A stretch of 64,000 bases of DNA, from positions 58,477 to 122,476 of the forward strand of contig JAZKIW010000091.1 in NCBI GenBank assembly GCA_040384625.1. The letters are read 5' to 3'. Below the pieces are notes generated by a model. The model had not been told where the DNA came from and did not search any database. It saw only the letters and a list, made by a program, of their open reading frames with translations. Positions 16,746-25,194 of this stretch are shown in pieces. Position 1 is the stretch's first letter. Each line of letters begins with the position of its first letter. The DNA is from CADEEN01 sp040384625 (GTDB taxonomy: Bacteria; Pseudomonadota; Gammaproteobacteria; Burkholderiales; Burkholderiaceae_C). Made by a program: the position numbers and the translations under genes.

Positions 16746-17894
16746 ATGACACTGAATCGCCGCATACTCGTCACCACCACCTGCGCGCTCGCGCTGGCGG
16801 GCCCCACTCTGGCCCAGGCGCAGGCGATCAAGATCGCCGGCCTGTACGAGCTCTCGGGCGCCGGCGCCACGGCCGGTACCAATTTCAAGAACGGTGTCGA
16901 GATGGCCGTCAAGGAGATCAACGCCGCGGGCGGCATCCTGGGCCGCAAGCTCGAGCATTCGATCGCCGACACGCAGACCAACCCGGGCGTGGCCAAGGGC
17001 CTGGCCACCAAGGCCATCGACGACAACGCCTTCGCCGTCTTCGGCCCGGTGTTCTCGGGCTCGATCATGGTGAGCATGGCCGAGACGCGAAAGGCCGAGG
17101 TGCCCAACTTCACCGGCGGCGAGGCCGCGGCCATCACCAAGCAGGGCAACCCCTACATCTTCCGCACCAGCTTCACCCAGGACACGGCGATGCCCAAGGT
17201 GGCGCGCTACATCGCTACCGGCCTGAAGGCGAAGAACGTGGCCGTCATGTACGTCAACAACGACTTCGGCAAGGGCGGTCGCGACGCCATCACCAAGGCC
17301 CTCACCGATGCCGGCGTAAAGGTGGTCGCCGACATCTCCACCGATTCGGGCCAGGTCGACTTCTCGGCCCCGGTGCTGAAGGCCAAGGCCGCCAATGCCG
17401 ATGCGCTGTTCGTCTACACCAACGAGGAAGAGTCGGCGCGCGCGCTGCGGGAGCTGCGCAAGCAAGGCTTCAACAAGCCGATCGTCGGCGAGACCACGCT
17501 GACGGGACAGAAGGTGATCGAGCTCGCCGGTGACGCCGCCAACGGCGCGGTGGCCCACGTCGGCCTGACGATCGACGCACCGAACCCGCTGATGCTCAAG
17601 TTCAAGGCCAAGTACTACCAGGACTACAAGTACTTCTCCGACCACAACGGCATCAAGGGCTACACGGGCGTCTATGTGCTCAAGGCCGCGATCGAGAAGG
17701 TCGGCAAGGTCGACCGCAAGGCTGTCGCCGCTGCCCTGCACGGCCTGCAGGTCTCGGCCGCCAAGCAGCCGGGCGTGATCATGGACGTCAGCTTCGACAA
17801 CAACGGCGACCTGGACCGCGAGAGCTTCATGGTCGAAGTCAAGGCCGGCAAGCAGGAGGTGAAGGAAGTCCTGCCGCCGTTGTCGAAAAAGTAG
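16746..17894 (+). CDS. livK: HAAT-family ABC importer substrate-binding protein
   Basis: A 382-residue periplasmic receptor with a signal peptide (cleavage after AQAQA). Type-1 binding-protein features are IKIAGLYELSGAGATAGTNFKNGVEMAVKEIN, FGPVFSGSIMVSMAETRKAEVPNFTGGEAAAIT, and VMYVNNDFGKGGRDAI. GAGGAA lies 6 nt before the ATG. It belongs to the branched-chain amino acid/aromatic acid (HAAT) family; livK is used generically. The adjacent AroE-like enzyme and PcaR-like regulator favour an aromatic or hydroaromatic acid over leucine. It begins 46 nt after the dehydrogenase and probably shares its transcript. Confidence 0.92.
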   Translation: MTLNRRILVTTTCALALAGPTLAQAQAIKIAGLYELSGAGATAGTNFKNGVEMAVKEINAAGGILGRKLEHSIADTQTNPGVAKGLATKAIDDNAFAVFGPVFSGSIMVSMAETRKAEVPNFTGGEAAAITKQGNPYIFRTSFTQDTAMPKVARYIATGLKAKNVAVMYVNNDFGKGGRDAITKALTDAGVKVVADISTDSGQVDFSAPVLKAKAANADALFVYTNEEESARALRELRKQGFNKPIVGETTLTGQKVIELAGDAANGAVAHVGLTIDAPNPLMLKFKAKYYQDYKYFSDHNGIKGYTGVYVLKAAIEKVGKVDRKAVAAALHGLQVSAAKQPGVIMDVSFDNNGDLDRESFMVEVKAGKQEVKEVLPPLSKK

Positions 17895-17929
17895 AACGCG
17901 CGCCTCTCAACGCCGCACGGGGTTCAGAC

Positions 17930-18805
17930 ATGACCGACTTTTTCCAGCTCGTCTTCTCGGGCATGGCCACCGGCAGCATCTATGCGCTGGCGGCCCTGGG
18001 CTTCACCCTGCTGTGGCAGGCCTCGGGCACCATCAACTTCGCCCAGGGCGAGTTCGTCATGCTGCCGGCCTTCGTGATGCTGGCCTTCGCCACCTTCGGT
18101 GCGCCGATGTCAGTGGCCTTCGCGCTCACCTGCGTCGTCGCGGTGGCGATCCTCGGCTGGGCCTTCAAGCGCGGCATCGCCGATCCGCTGCTGCGCTTCG
18201 GCCTGATGCCGATCGTGGTCGCCACGATCGGCCTGTCGATCGCCGCGCGCAACGGCATCCGCGCCGGCTACAGCGCCGAGGCGCACCCGTTCCCGAGCCT
18301 GTTCGCCGACAAGCTGTTCAACATTGCCGGCGTCACGATCACGCTGGCCGACATCGGCACGCTGCTGTTCGCGCTGCTGCTGGTGGTCGGAACGCAAGCC
18401 TTTCTGGCCCGCACCGTGACCGGCCGCGCGATGCAGGCGGTGGCGCAGAACACAGAGAGCGCCACGGTGCTCGGCATCAATGTGCCGCGCATGATCTTCT
18501 ACACCTTCGCGATCAACGCCGTGCTGGCCTGCGCCGCGGCCCTGCTGGTCACGCCGACCTACCTGGCCAAGTTCGACATGGGTGAGAGCCTGGGCACCAA
18601 GGCCTTCTTCGCCGCCATCATCGGCGGCTTCAACAACAGCCGCGGCGCCTTGCTCGGCGGCATCATCGTCGGCGTCGCCGAGAACCTGGCCGCCGCCTAC
18701 ATCTCGCCGGCCTACAAGGACGCCGTCGCCCTGGTCATCTTCATGGCCGTGATCCTGTTCAAGCCGCAGGGCTTGCTGGGCAAGAAGGTCGAGCGCAAGG
18801 TCTGA
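17930..18805 (+). CDS. livH: HAAT ABC importer permease (LivH type)
   Basis: A 291-residue membrane protein with about eight helices. LivH hallmarks are GSIYALAALGFTLLWQASGTINFAQGEFVML, LGINVPRMIFYTFAINAVLACAAALLV and GAFFAAIIGGFNNSRGALLGG-type repeats near 18600-18670. It forms the inner-membrane channel with LivM. Only 3 nt separate its stop from livM. Confidence 0.94.
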   Translation: MTDFFQLVFSGMATGSIYALAALGFTLLWQASGTINFAQGEFVMLPAFVMLAFATFGAPMSVAFALTCVVAVAILGWAFKRGIADPLLRFGLMPIVVATIGLSIAARNGIRAGYSAEAHPFPSLFADKLFNIAGVTITLADIGTLLFALLLVVGTQAFLARTVTGRAMQAVAQNTESATVLGINVPRMIFYTFAINAVLACAAALLVTPTYLAKFDMGESLGTKAFFAAIIGGFNNSRGALLGGIIVGVAENLAAAYISPAYKDAVALVIFMAVILFKPQGLLGKKVERKV

Positions 18806-18808
18806 GCC

Positions 18809-19795
18809 ATGAACAGAACCCAACTCCTCATCGGTGCCATCGTCCTGGCCGTGCTGCTCGCGGTGCCGCCGCTGCTGAAGAACTACGGCATCTACCTCTT
18901 CAGCTACTGGCTGGTCTTCGTCATCGCCACGATGGGCCTGAACCTGACGATCGGCTATGCCGGCCAGAAGTCGCTCGGCCACGCCGCCTTCTTCGGCATC
19001 GGCGCCTACACCGTCGCCATCCTGATGAAGGCCGGATTCAGTTTCTGGTTCGGTCTGCCGCTGGCGATGCTCGGCTGCTTCGCGATCGGCCTGGCCCTGG
19101 GCGCGCCGGCCCTGCGCGTGCAGACGATCTACCTGGCCTTCGCGACTCTGGGCTTCAACACCGCGATCTGGCTCGTCATGCGCAACGAGGAGTGGCTCAC
19201 CGGCGGCACCTTCGGCATCAACAACATCGCGCGGCCGGGCCTCTTCGGCTACCAGCTCACCGGCGCCTTGCCCTACTACTACTTCGTGCTGGCGATGACG
19301 GTGCTGCTCGGCGCGCTGCTGTGGAAGCTGCTGTCCTCGCCCTGGGGCAAGGCCTTCACGGCATTGCGCGACAACCCGATCCGCGCCGAGAGCCTGGGCA
19401 TCAACATCCAGGCCTACACCCTGCTGTCCTTCGCGATCGGCGCGGTCTATGCCGGCATCGCCGGGGCGTTGTTCGCGTCCCTGGTGGAGTTTATCGAGCC
19501 GGCGCCGTTCACCGTCGGCGCGTCGATCATGATGTACCTGATGGTCGTCGTCGGTGGCGCGGGCTACTTCTTCGGCCCCTTGCTCGGATCCGCTGTTGGT
19601 GTGCTGTTGCCTGAGTGGCTGCGCTTCGCCCAGGGGTGGTACCTGTTCGTCTTCGGCACGGCGGTGGTGATGCTGATGTTGTGGCTGCCCGATGGCCTGC
19701 TCAGCATTCCGGATCGCCTGAAGGCGCGGCGGCAGGCCAGGCAAGCCTCGGCCGCGCGCAGCGCGGCGGCATCGAAGATCGGAGCGCAGTCATGA
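18809..19795 (+). CDS. livM: HAAT ABC importer permease (LivM type)
   Basis: A 328-residue membrane protein with about nine helices and the LivM signatures GLNLTIGYAGQKSLGHAAF, FALRDNPIRAESLGI-like loop (TALRDNPIRAESLGIN) and FIEPAPFTVGASIMMYLMVVVGG. It pairs with LivH. Its stop overlaps the livG start (ATGA). Confidence 0.94.
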   Translation: MNRTQLLIGAIVLAVLLAVPPLLKNYGIYLFSYWLVFVIATMGLNLTIGYAGQKSLGHAAFFGIGAYTVAILMKAGFSFWFGLPLAMLGCFAIGLALGAPALRVQTIYLAFATLGFNTAIWLVMRNEEWLTGGTFGINNIARPGLFGYQLTGALPYYYFVLAMTVLLGALLWKLLSSPWGKAFTALRDNPIRAESLGINIQAYTLLSFAIGAVYAGIAGALFASLVEFIEPAPFTVGASIMMYLMVVVGGAGYFFGPLLGSAVGVLLPEWLRFAQGWYLFVFGTAVVMLMLWLPDGLLSIPDRLKARRQARQASAARSAAASKIGAQS

Positions 19796-20553
19796 CCGGC
19801 CCGTTGCTCAAGGTCACTGACCTGAAAAAAGCCTACGGCGCGATCCAGGCCGTCGGCGGCGTGTCCTTCGAAGTGATGCCCGGAGAGATCTTCGGCGTCA
19901 TCGGCCCCAACGGGTCGGGCAAGACGACGATGTTCAACAGCGTGTTGGGCCAGATCGACCCCGACGCCGGCCGCATCGAACTGAAGGGCCAGGACATCAC
20001 CGGCCTGTCGCCGCAGCAGCTCAACCAGCGCGGCGTCGGTCGCACCTTCCAGACCCTGCAGGTGTTTTCGAAGATGACGGTGCGCGACAACCTGCTCGTC
20101 GCGGCGCAGGAGCACCATGGTTCGATGTGGAGCCGCATGTTCGCGCCCGGCGACTCCGGCCTGGGCGCCAAGGCTGATGCGCTGATCGACCAGTTCCGCA
20201 TCCGCCACGTGGCCGACAAGAAGGCCGGGGAGCTGAGCTATGGCCAGCAGAAGCTGGTCGACATTGCGATGGCCTTCATGAGTGAGCCCGACTTGGTGCT
20301 GCTTGACGAGCCCTGCGCCGGGGTCAACCCGAGCCTGGTCGGGGGCATCAGCTCGCTGCTGAAGGCGCTGAACAAGACACGGTCATCAGGACAGAAGGCC
20401 AGCAGCTTCGTCGTCATCGAGCACAACATGGATTTCGTGATGGACCTGTGCCACCGCATCCTGGTGATGGTCGAGGGCAAGGTGATGGCCATCGGCACAC
20501 CGGCCGAGATCCGCGCCAACAAGCAGGTGCTCGACGCCTACCTCGGGAACTGA
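19792..20553 (+). CDS. livG: HAAT ABC importer ATPase (LivG type)
   Basis: A 253-residue nucleotide-binding protein with Walker A GPNGSGKTT, LivG-specific GVGRTFQTLQVFSKMTVRDNL, ABC signature LSYGQQK, Walker B LVLLDEPCAGV and the switch His in VVIEHNMDFV. The start overlaps the livM stop. It energises the importer together with LivF, whose gene begins 2 nt later. Confidence 0.95.
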   Translation: MTGPLLKVTDLKKAYGAIQAVGGVSFEVMPGEIFGVIGPNGSGKTTMFNSVLGQIDPDAGRIELKGQDITGLSPQQLNQRGVGRTFQTLQVFSKMTVRDNLLVAAQEHHGSMWSRMFAPGDSGLGAKADALIDQFRIRHVADKKAGELSYGQQKLVDIAMAFMSEPDLVLLDEPCAGVNPSLVGGISSLLKALNKTRSSGQKASSFVVIEHNMDFVMDLCHRILVMVEGKVMAIGTPAEIRANKQVLDAYLGN

Positions 20554-20555
20554 CC

Positions 20556-21299
20556 ATGAGTGACTCCATCGCGATCGAGTTCGATGACGTGGTCGCCGGT
20601 TACGGCGAGTTCATGATCCTCAACAACCTGAGCTTCAAGGCCAGGCACGGCAAGATCACGCTGCTGCTGGGCCCCAACGGGGCCGGCAAGAGCACGGTGC
20701 TGAAGACGCTGTTCGGCCTTTTGAAGGTGCGCCAGGGGCGCGTGCTGCTCGAGGGCAAGGAGATCACCGGATCGAGTGCCAAGGAACTGCTCACACAGCG
20801 CGGCATCGCCTTCGTGCCGCAGGGCCGCAACCTGTTCGGGCAGTTGAGCGTGATCGAGAACCTCGAACTTGGCGGCATCACCCTGGGCACGAAGACCACG
20901 CACGAGCGCATTCCTGAGATTCTCGACCTGTTCCCGCGCGTCAAGGAGCGTCTGCATAGTGCGGCCTCGTCGCTGTCGGGGGGCGAGCAGAAGCAGCTCG
21001 AAGTGGGCCGGGCGCTGCTGCTGCGGCCCAAGGTGCTCTTGATCGACGAGCCCTCGATCGGTCTCAGCCCGCTGGTGGTGCAGGACGTCTTCCGGCTGCT
21101 GCGCAAGCTCGCCGACGCCGGCACCACGATCCTGATGGTCGAGCAGAACGTCAAGAGCGCACTGAAGATGGCCGACGAGGCGATCGCCCTCGAATCGGGC
21201 CGCCTGGTCCTGCACAAGCGGGCCGACGAGCTGCTCGCCGATCCGAACATCGAGCGCCTGTTCCTGGGTGGAGCGCACGCGACGCCGGCGACGGTCTGA
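20556..21299 (+). CDS. livF: HAAT ABC importer ATPase (LivF type)
   Basis: A 247-residue ATPase with Walker A GPNGAGKST, signature LSGGEQKQLEVGRALLLRPK, Walker B VLLIDEPSIGLSP and the switch segment LMVEQNVKSAL. It is the last gene of a complete five-component importer. A 22-bp palindrome starts 2 nt after its stop. Confidence 0.95.
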   Translation: MSDSIAIEFDDVVAGYGEFMILNNLSFKARHGKITLLLGPNGAGKSTVLKTLFGLLKVRQGRVLLEGKEITGSSAKELLTQRGIAFVPQGRNLFGQLSVIENLELGGITLGTKTTHERIPEILDLFPRVKERLHSAASSLSGGEQKQLEVGRALLLRPKVLLIDEPSIGLSPLVVQDVFRLLRKLADAGTTILMVEQNVKSALKMADEAIALESGRLVLHKRADELLADPNIERLFLGGAHATPATV

Positions 21300-21300
21300 A

Positions 21301-21322
21301 GGGGCGCGCCTAGGCGCGCCCC
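21301..21322. terminator. 22-bp perfect palindrome after livF
   Basis: GGGGCGCGCC-TA-GGCGCGCCCC is fully self-complementary. It lies 2 nt after the livF stop and 12 nt before the next start codon. It probably terminates or attenuates the ABC operon, although no T-run follows on the plus strand. It could also hinder translation initiation of the downstream permease gene. Confidence 0.6.
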
Positions 21323-21334
21323 TATCATCGGCGC

Positions 21335-22129
21335 ATGCCTGCGACTTCGACCTTCCAGGTGAGCCTGACGGACATGGCGCACAGCGCGCGGCGCGCTGTG
21401 GCTGGCTGGTGGGGCATCTTGCGCCTGAGCGCCTCCCTGCTGGAGACGGCGCTCACGCCATCGGCCTACGGGCGCCAGAACCAACATGCGCTGGCCCGGC
21501 ATGTCGTCGATGACGTGGCGCCGGTGCTGGCCGGCTTCACGGTTCTGACTGCCCTGGTCAGCCTGATCGTGATCCGCATCGTCGTCGTCACCGCGCTGAG
21601 CTACGGCCTGACGCAGTACGCGCTCGAGATGGTGGTTCGGGTGCTGGTGCTCGAGCTGATCCCGCTCACCGCGGCCCTCTTTGCCGCACTGCGCTGCACG
21701 ATCCCCAACGCGGTGGAAGTCGCGGCCCTGCGCGCGCGGCACGGCTGGGCCGCATCGGCGCGCGACCCGCTGCGCAGCGAGGTCCTGCCGCGGGTCGCGT
21801 CCGGCGTGTTCAGCGCGCTGCTGCTGGCCGCCGTCAGCTGCGCCGTGACACTGGTGCTGGCCTACGTGTCGGTGTACGGGCCGGTGAGTTCGGGCCTGGA
21901 GGCCTACACGCGCACGGTGGGCCAGATCTTCAACCCGGGTGTGTCGATGATCTTCGGCTTGAAGATCCTGTTCCTCGGCTTGGCCGTCGCCCTGGTGCCG
22001 ATGGCCGCCGCGCTCGACGACGCACCCCGCGTGCGCCGCAGCACAAGTGCCGAGGTGCAGGGCCTGGTGCGCATGTTCCTGGTGATCCTGCTGATCGAGG
22101 CGGCGTCCCTCGTCGGCAACTACTATTGA
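21335..22129 (+). CDS. MlaE-family ABC lipid-transport permease
   Basis: A 264-residue integral membrane protein of the MlaE/YrbE family. It has the N-terminal amphipathic segment, then hydrophobic helices at about residues 64-86, 95-125, 160-185 and 205-230. The conserved LELIPLTAALFAALRCTIPNAVEVAALR core matches the family pattern LExxPxLxAL. MlaE-type permeases move phospholipids or other lipids across the envelope with an MCE ring protein. The MCE gene follows after 4 nt. No MlaF-type ATPase is encoded in between or nearby. Confidence 0.85.
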   Translation: MPATSTFQVSLTDMAHSARRAVAGWWGILRLSASLLETALTPSAYGRQNQHALARHVVDDVAPVLAGFTVLTALVSLIVIRIVVVTALSYGLTQYALEMVVRVLVLELIPLTAALFAALRCTIPNAVEVAALRARHGWAASARDPLRSEVLPRVASGVFSALLLAAVSCAVTLVLAYVSVYGPVSSGLEAYTRTVGQIFNPGVSMIFGLKILFLGLAVALVPMAAALDDAPRVRRSTSAEVQGLVRMFLVILLIEAASLVGNYY

Positions 22130-22133
22130 TCCG

Positions 22134-23096
22134 ATGAAGGACGACGCCCCGCCCGCGCCCGCAGCACCGCCGGTCGAGCACCTGCAGTTCAAGGCGCTGC
22201 TGCTGCTGGCCCTGTTCGTGCTGCTCGTCGGCGGCACCGCGTTGTACCTGATGTACGCGCGCGGTGTGTTCGAGGTGACGCAGCGCCTGGTCCTGGTCGC
22301 CGACGACTCCGAAGGGGTGCGGGTCGGCATGGACATCACCTTCTCCGGCTTTCCGATCGGCCGTGTGCGGCGCATCGAGCTGGCCCCGGACGGCACCGCG
22401 CGCATCCTGATCGACGTGCCGCGCAAGGACGCGCACTGGCTGCGCACGTCGAGCATGTTCACGCTCGTGCGCGGCCTGGTCGGTGGCGCCACCTTGCGCG
22501 CTTACAGCGGGGTGCCGGCCGATCCGCCGCTGCCTGACGGCGCCGAACGCAAGGTGCTGATCGGCGACACCGCCGCCGAATTGCCGCGCCTGGTGGCCGC
22601 CGCGCGCGAGATGCTGCAGAACCTGGCCCAGCTCTCGGCGCCCGACGGTGCGCTGGCGACGAGCCTGGACAACGTGCAGGCGATGACCGAACGAGGCAAG
22701 GGCACGCGCGGGGCGCTGGGCATGCTCGGCAGCGACGCCGACGCGCAGCAGATCAGCGCCGCGCTGGCGCGCACCAACAGCTTGCTGGCGCGGCTGGACG
22801 GCATGGCCGCCAAGGCCGATGCGCAGGTGCTGGGCCCGGATGGCCTGCTGCGCGAGGGCCGCGCCACGGTGGTCCAGCTCGGCGCGCTGCTGGCCGATGC
22901 ACGCGCCTCGCTGAAGAAGGTCGACGCCGTGCTGGCCGAGGCCCAGGCCGTGGCCGGCAATGTGCGCACCGCCACCACCGATCTCGGCGCCTTGCGCGGC
23001 GAGGTCGACGCCACAGTGCGCAAGGTCGAACAGCTGGTCGACGAGGTCAACCGCAAGTGGCCATTCGCGCGCGATACCGAGTTGAAACTGAAATGA
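22134..23096 (+). CDS. MCE (MlaD-like) substrate-binding protein
   Basis: A 320-residue protein with one N-terminal membrane anchor (about residues 19-41) and an MCE domain (VLVADDSEGVRVGMDITFSGFPIGRVRRIELAPDGTARILIDVP). A long Ala-rich helical region follows (about 140-320) with several heptad-like stretches (ATVVQLGALLADARASLKKVDAVLAEAQ). It would form the periplasmic hexameric ring of a lipid transporter. It overlaps the next lipoprotein gene by ATGA. Confidence 0.88.
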   Translation: MKDDAPPAPAAPPVEHLQFKALLLLALFVLLVGGTALYLMYARGVFEVTQRLVLVADDSEGVRVGMDITFSGFPIGRVRRIELAPDGTARILIDVPRKDAHWLRTSSMFTLVRGLVGGATLRAYSGVPADPPLPDGAERKVLIGDTAAELPRLVAAAREMLQNLAQLSAPDGALATSLDNVQAMTERGKGTRGALGMLGSDADAQQISAALARTNSLLARLDGMAAKADAQVLGPDGLLREGRATVVQLGALLADARASLKKVDAVLAEAQAVAGNVRTATTDLGALRGEVDATVRKVEQLVDEVNRKWPFARDTELKLK

Positions 23097-23776
23097 GGGC
23101 CTTCTCTTGCCTGAATCTGCTGCGCTGGGCACCTGCGGGGCTGGCGATACTGGCAGCCTGCGCGAGCGGCCCGCCCGTCCCTGACTGGCAGGGCAACGCG
23201 AAGGCGGCGCTCGACCAGGCCAGCACCGCCTACCTGACCGGCAACGACGCCGCGGAGGCGCAAGCCTTCGCTCGGGCGCGCGAACAGCTCGCGCGCACGG
23301 GCCGGCCCGAGCTGATGGCGCGCGCCGAGTTGATGCGCTGCGCGACGCGTGTCGCCAGCCTCGTGTTCGAGCCGTGCCAGGGCTTCGAAGCCCTGCGCAA
23401 CGACGCGGCTGCGCCGGAGCGCGCCTATGCCCAGCACCTCGCCGCGCGGCCAATGCCAGCGGCGGACATCGCGCTGTTGCCTGCAGCGCAGCGCGCGGCG
23501 GCGGCCTCGCTCGCCGGCGCCGAGATGTCGAGCGCCGCTGTGCAAGGCATCGATGACCCCTTGTCGCGCCTGATCGCCGTGGCCTTGCTGTTCCAGGCCG
23601 GCAAGGCCAGTCCGGCAACGCTCAGCGTGGCAGTCGATACCGCGTCTGCGCAGGGCTGGCGACGACCCTTGCTGGCCTGGCTCGAGGTGATGGCCTTGCG
23701 TGCGGAGCGCGCTGGCGTTCCCGAGGAGGCGCAGCGCCTGCGCCGTCGCATGCAGCTGGTGCAAGGCGCCAAATAG
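23093..23776 (+). CDS. Uncharacterised lipoprotein of the MlaE-MCE operon
   Basis: A 227-residue protein beginning at the ATG overlapping the MCE stop. It has a lipoprotein signal (lipobox LAAC, Cys about 19 in ILAACASGPP). The mature part is Ala-rich and helical, of TPR flavour (NAKAALDQASTAYLTGNDAAEAQAFARAREQL). I do not recognise a named family. Translational coupling to the MCE gene suggests it is an outer-membrane partner of the lipid-transport system, in the position other operons use for an auxiliary lipoprotein. Confidence 0.75.
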   Translation: MRAFSCLNLLRWAPAGLAILAACASGPPVPDWQGNAKAALDQASTAYLTGNDAAEAQAFARAREQLARTGRPELMARAELMRCATRVASLVFEPCQGFEALRNDAAAPERAYAQHLAARPMPAADIALLPAAQRAAAASLAGAEMSSAAVQGIDDPLSRLIAVALLFQAGKASPATLSVAVDTASAQGWRRPLLAWLEVMALRAERAGVPEEAQRLRRRMQLVQGAK

Positions 23777-23790
23777 CAGTACGGCGCGAC

Positions 23791-24663
23791 CTACCGGATT
23801 GGCGGGTCCGGCACGAAGCCGGCCTGGTTAGCCGGGAAGGGGCGCGGCCTGGCGTAGGCATCGTGGTCGCGTATGACGCCCGCGGCGACCAGGCGCTCGA
23901 AACTGTCGTACTCGAGCTGGGTCACCTGTTCCGGAGCCGACGTGGCGCGCTCGAAGGCGGTGCGCCGCGATACCGACCACTCGCGTTGCCCGTGGCCCGT
24001 GCCGAGTGAACCGAGACGGCTCGCCGAGTCCGCCGCGGCGCTCTTCTCGTTGGCCGCCGACGGCGCTGCGGCCTGGCCGCTGGCGCCGGCCGCATCGGCG
24101 TGGTGGCGTTCGGCGCCGGCCGCGATGGGTGGGGAAGGCGGCGGAGCCACATAGGATGAAGGCGGCTGCGCCACGCGCTCGCGGAAGGCCGCCATGCCGA
24201 TGACGCCGACGTGGTCCGGCCGACCCGTCTGCGCGGCATAGGAGCGCTCGATCGGTGCGAACTCGAAGGCCGCGACCTCGCTGCCGGATTTTCGCCAGCC
24301 GTTGACGTCGTAGGAGCGACCGGGGTCGAGCACGTAGCCGACCTGGCGCCAGTCGGCCGTCTCGCCGGAGATCACGTTGACGCCGTCGACCGCGAGCACC
24401 ACCAGCACGCGAGTCGGCGTGAGGTTGCGTACACGCAGCGCGTACCGGGCGCCAGGCCGGCCGGGCACGAACTGGCGACCGCCGTTGCGGTAGGTCGCGA
24501 CGACCTGTCCGGTGTCACGATCGAACACCTCGAGCGAGGCCAGGCTCTGGTGCGCCTGGGCGGTGGAAGCGCAGCCGGCGAGGGCGAGCATGCCGGCTGC
24601 GGACGCGATGGCAGCGAGCAGGCTGCGCCGGGCGAGGACGGCGGGTGGGTCGGTGTGGCTCAT
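23791..24663 (-). CDS. Conserved hypothetical lipoprotein, possibly Tat/Sec exported
   Basis: A 290-residue protein with an N-terminal signal containing RRS (LARRSLLAAIASAAGMLALAGC) and lipobox LAGC. A beta-rich N-terminal half follows (LEVFDRDTGQVVATYRNGGRQFVPGRPGARYALRVRNLTPTRVLVVLAVDGVNVISGE, with PGRSYDVNGWRKS). The Pro/Ala linker leads to a short conserved tail (TEREWS-like HGQREWSVSRRTAFERATSAP, VTQLEYDSFERLVAAGVI). Similar proteins are seen in other betaproteobacteria but have no assigned role. It is convergent with the preceding lipoprotein gene. Confidence 0.75.
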   Translation of the reverse strand: MSHTDPPAVLARRSLLAAIASAAGMLALAGCASTAQAHQSLASLEVFDRDTGQVVATYRNGGRQFVPGRPGARYALRVRNLTPTRVLVVLAVDGVNVISGETADWRQVGYVLDPGRSYDVNGWRKSGSEVAAFEFAPIERSYAAQTGRPDHVGVIGMAAFRERVAQPPSSYVAPPPSPPIAAGAERHHADAAGASGQAAAPSAANEKSAAADSASRLGSLGTGHGQREWSVSRRTAFERATSAPEQVTQLEYDSFERLVAAGVIRDHDAYARPRPFPANQAGFVPDPPIR

Positions 24664-24813
24664 GGCGGGCCCCGTAGTGGATGTGCTCGGTTTTACGCAC
24701 GAGGGGCGAGGGCGGGGTTAAAGCGTTCGGAAGAACGCCTACATCCACACTAACGGCAACCTCTGTGCAGGCCGGCGCATACTGCCGGCTCCTGTCGTCA
24801 TCGAGGTCCGCTG

Positions 24814-25095
24814 ATGCGCGCTGCCATCCTTTCTGCCGCGATCGTCCTGAGCGCGTGCGCCACTCAACCGAGCACTCTGGTGACCAGGGCCGGCCAGTTG
24901 ACGCCCGGCGTCACGACGCGTGACGACGCGATCGCGCTGATGGGGCGGCCCACCTTGGAGTCGGCCGCTCCAGGCGGAGGCGTCTTGATGCAGTGGGTCG
25001 AGAAGCAACAGCCCCCGCCCGCGGGGGCCAAGGCGGCGCAGGTCGCTGCGTTGTTCGACTCGAGGGGCCGCATGGTGCGCCTCACGCAGCCCTGA
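24814..25095 (+). CDS. Small lipoprotein with SmpA/BamE-like fold
   Basis: A 93-residue lipoprotein (lipobox LSAC, Cys about 14). The segment LTPGVTTRDDAIALMGRPTLESAAPGGGVLMQWVEKQ has the pattern of the SmpA/OmlA domain (G-x-T-x-D-x-V/A-x-x-x-x-G-x-P). The end (AALFDSRGRMVRL) is the matching final strand. The role is unknown; BamE itself differs in sequence. It stands alone between divergent and convergent neighbours. Confidence 0.75.
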   Translation: MRAAILSAAIVLSACATQPSTLVTRAGQLTPGVTTRDDAIALMGRPTLESAAPGGGVLMQWVEKQQPPPAGAKAAQVAALFDSRGRMVRLTQP

Positions 25096-25140
25096 GTCTG
25101 GCGACGCACGGATCGACTCTCTCGGTCGGTCAGGATTGAC

Positions 25141-25177
25141 GTTGAAGGGCACTCGTGGCCAACGGCCCTCGCTCAAC
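25141..25177. terminator. Two-part hairpin between convergent genes
   Basis: GTTGA-AGGGC pairs with GCCCT-(CGC)-TCAAC around a 14-nt loop. It lies in the 99-bp gap between the small lipoprotein gene (+) and the LysR gene (-), where a shared terminator would be expected. No clean T-run is present. Confidence 0.35.
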
Positions 25178-25194
25178 GCGTCAGGGTGGACTGT

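Noticed and set aside
24723..24789. Two small hairpins (GCGTTC-GGAA-GAACGC and GCCGGC-N7-GCCGGC)
   Set aside because: Short stems in GC-rich DNA between divergent genes, with no T-run or known motif. They could be chance.
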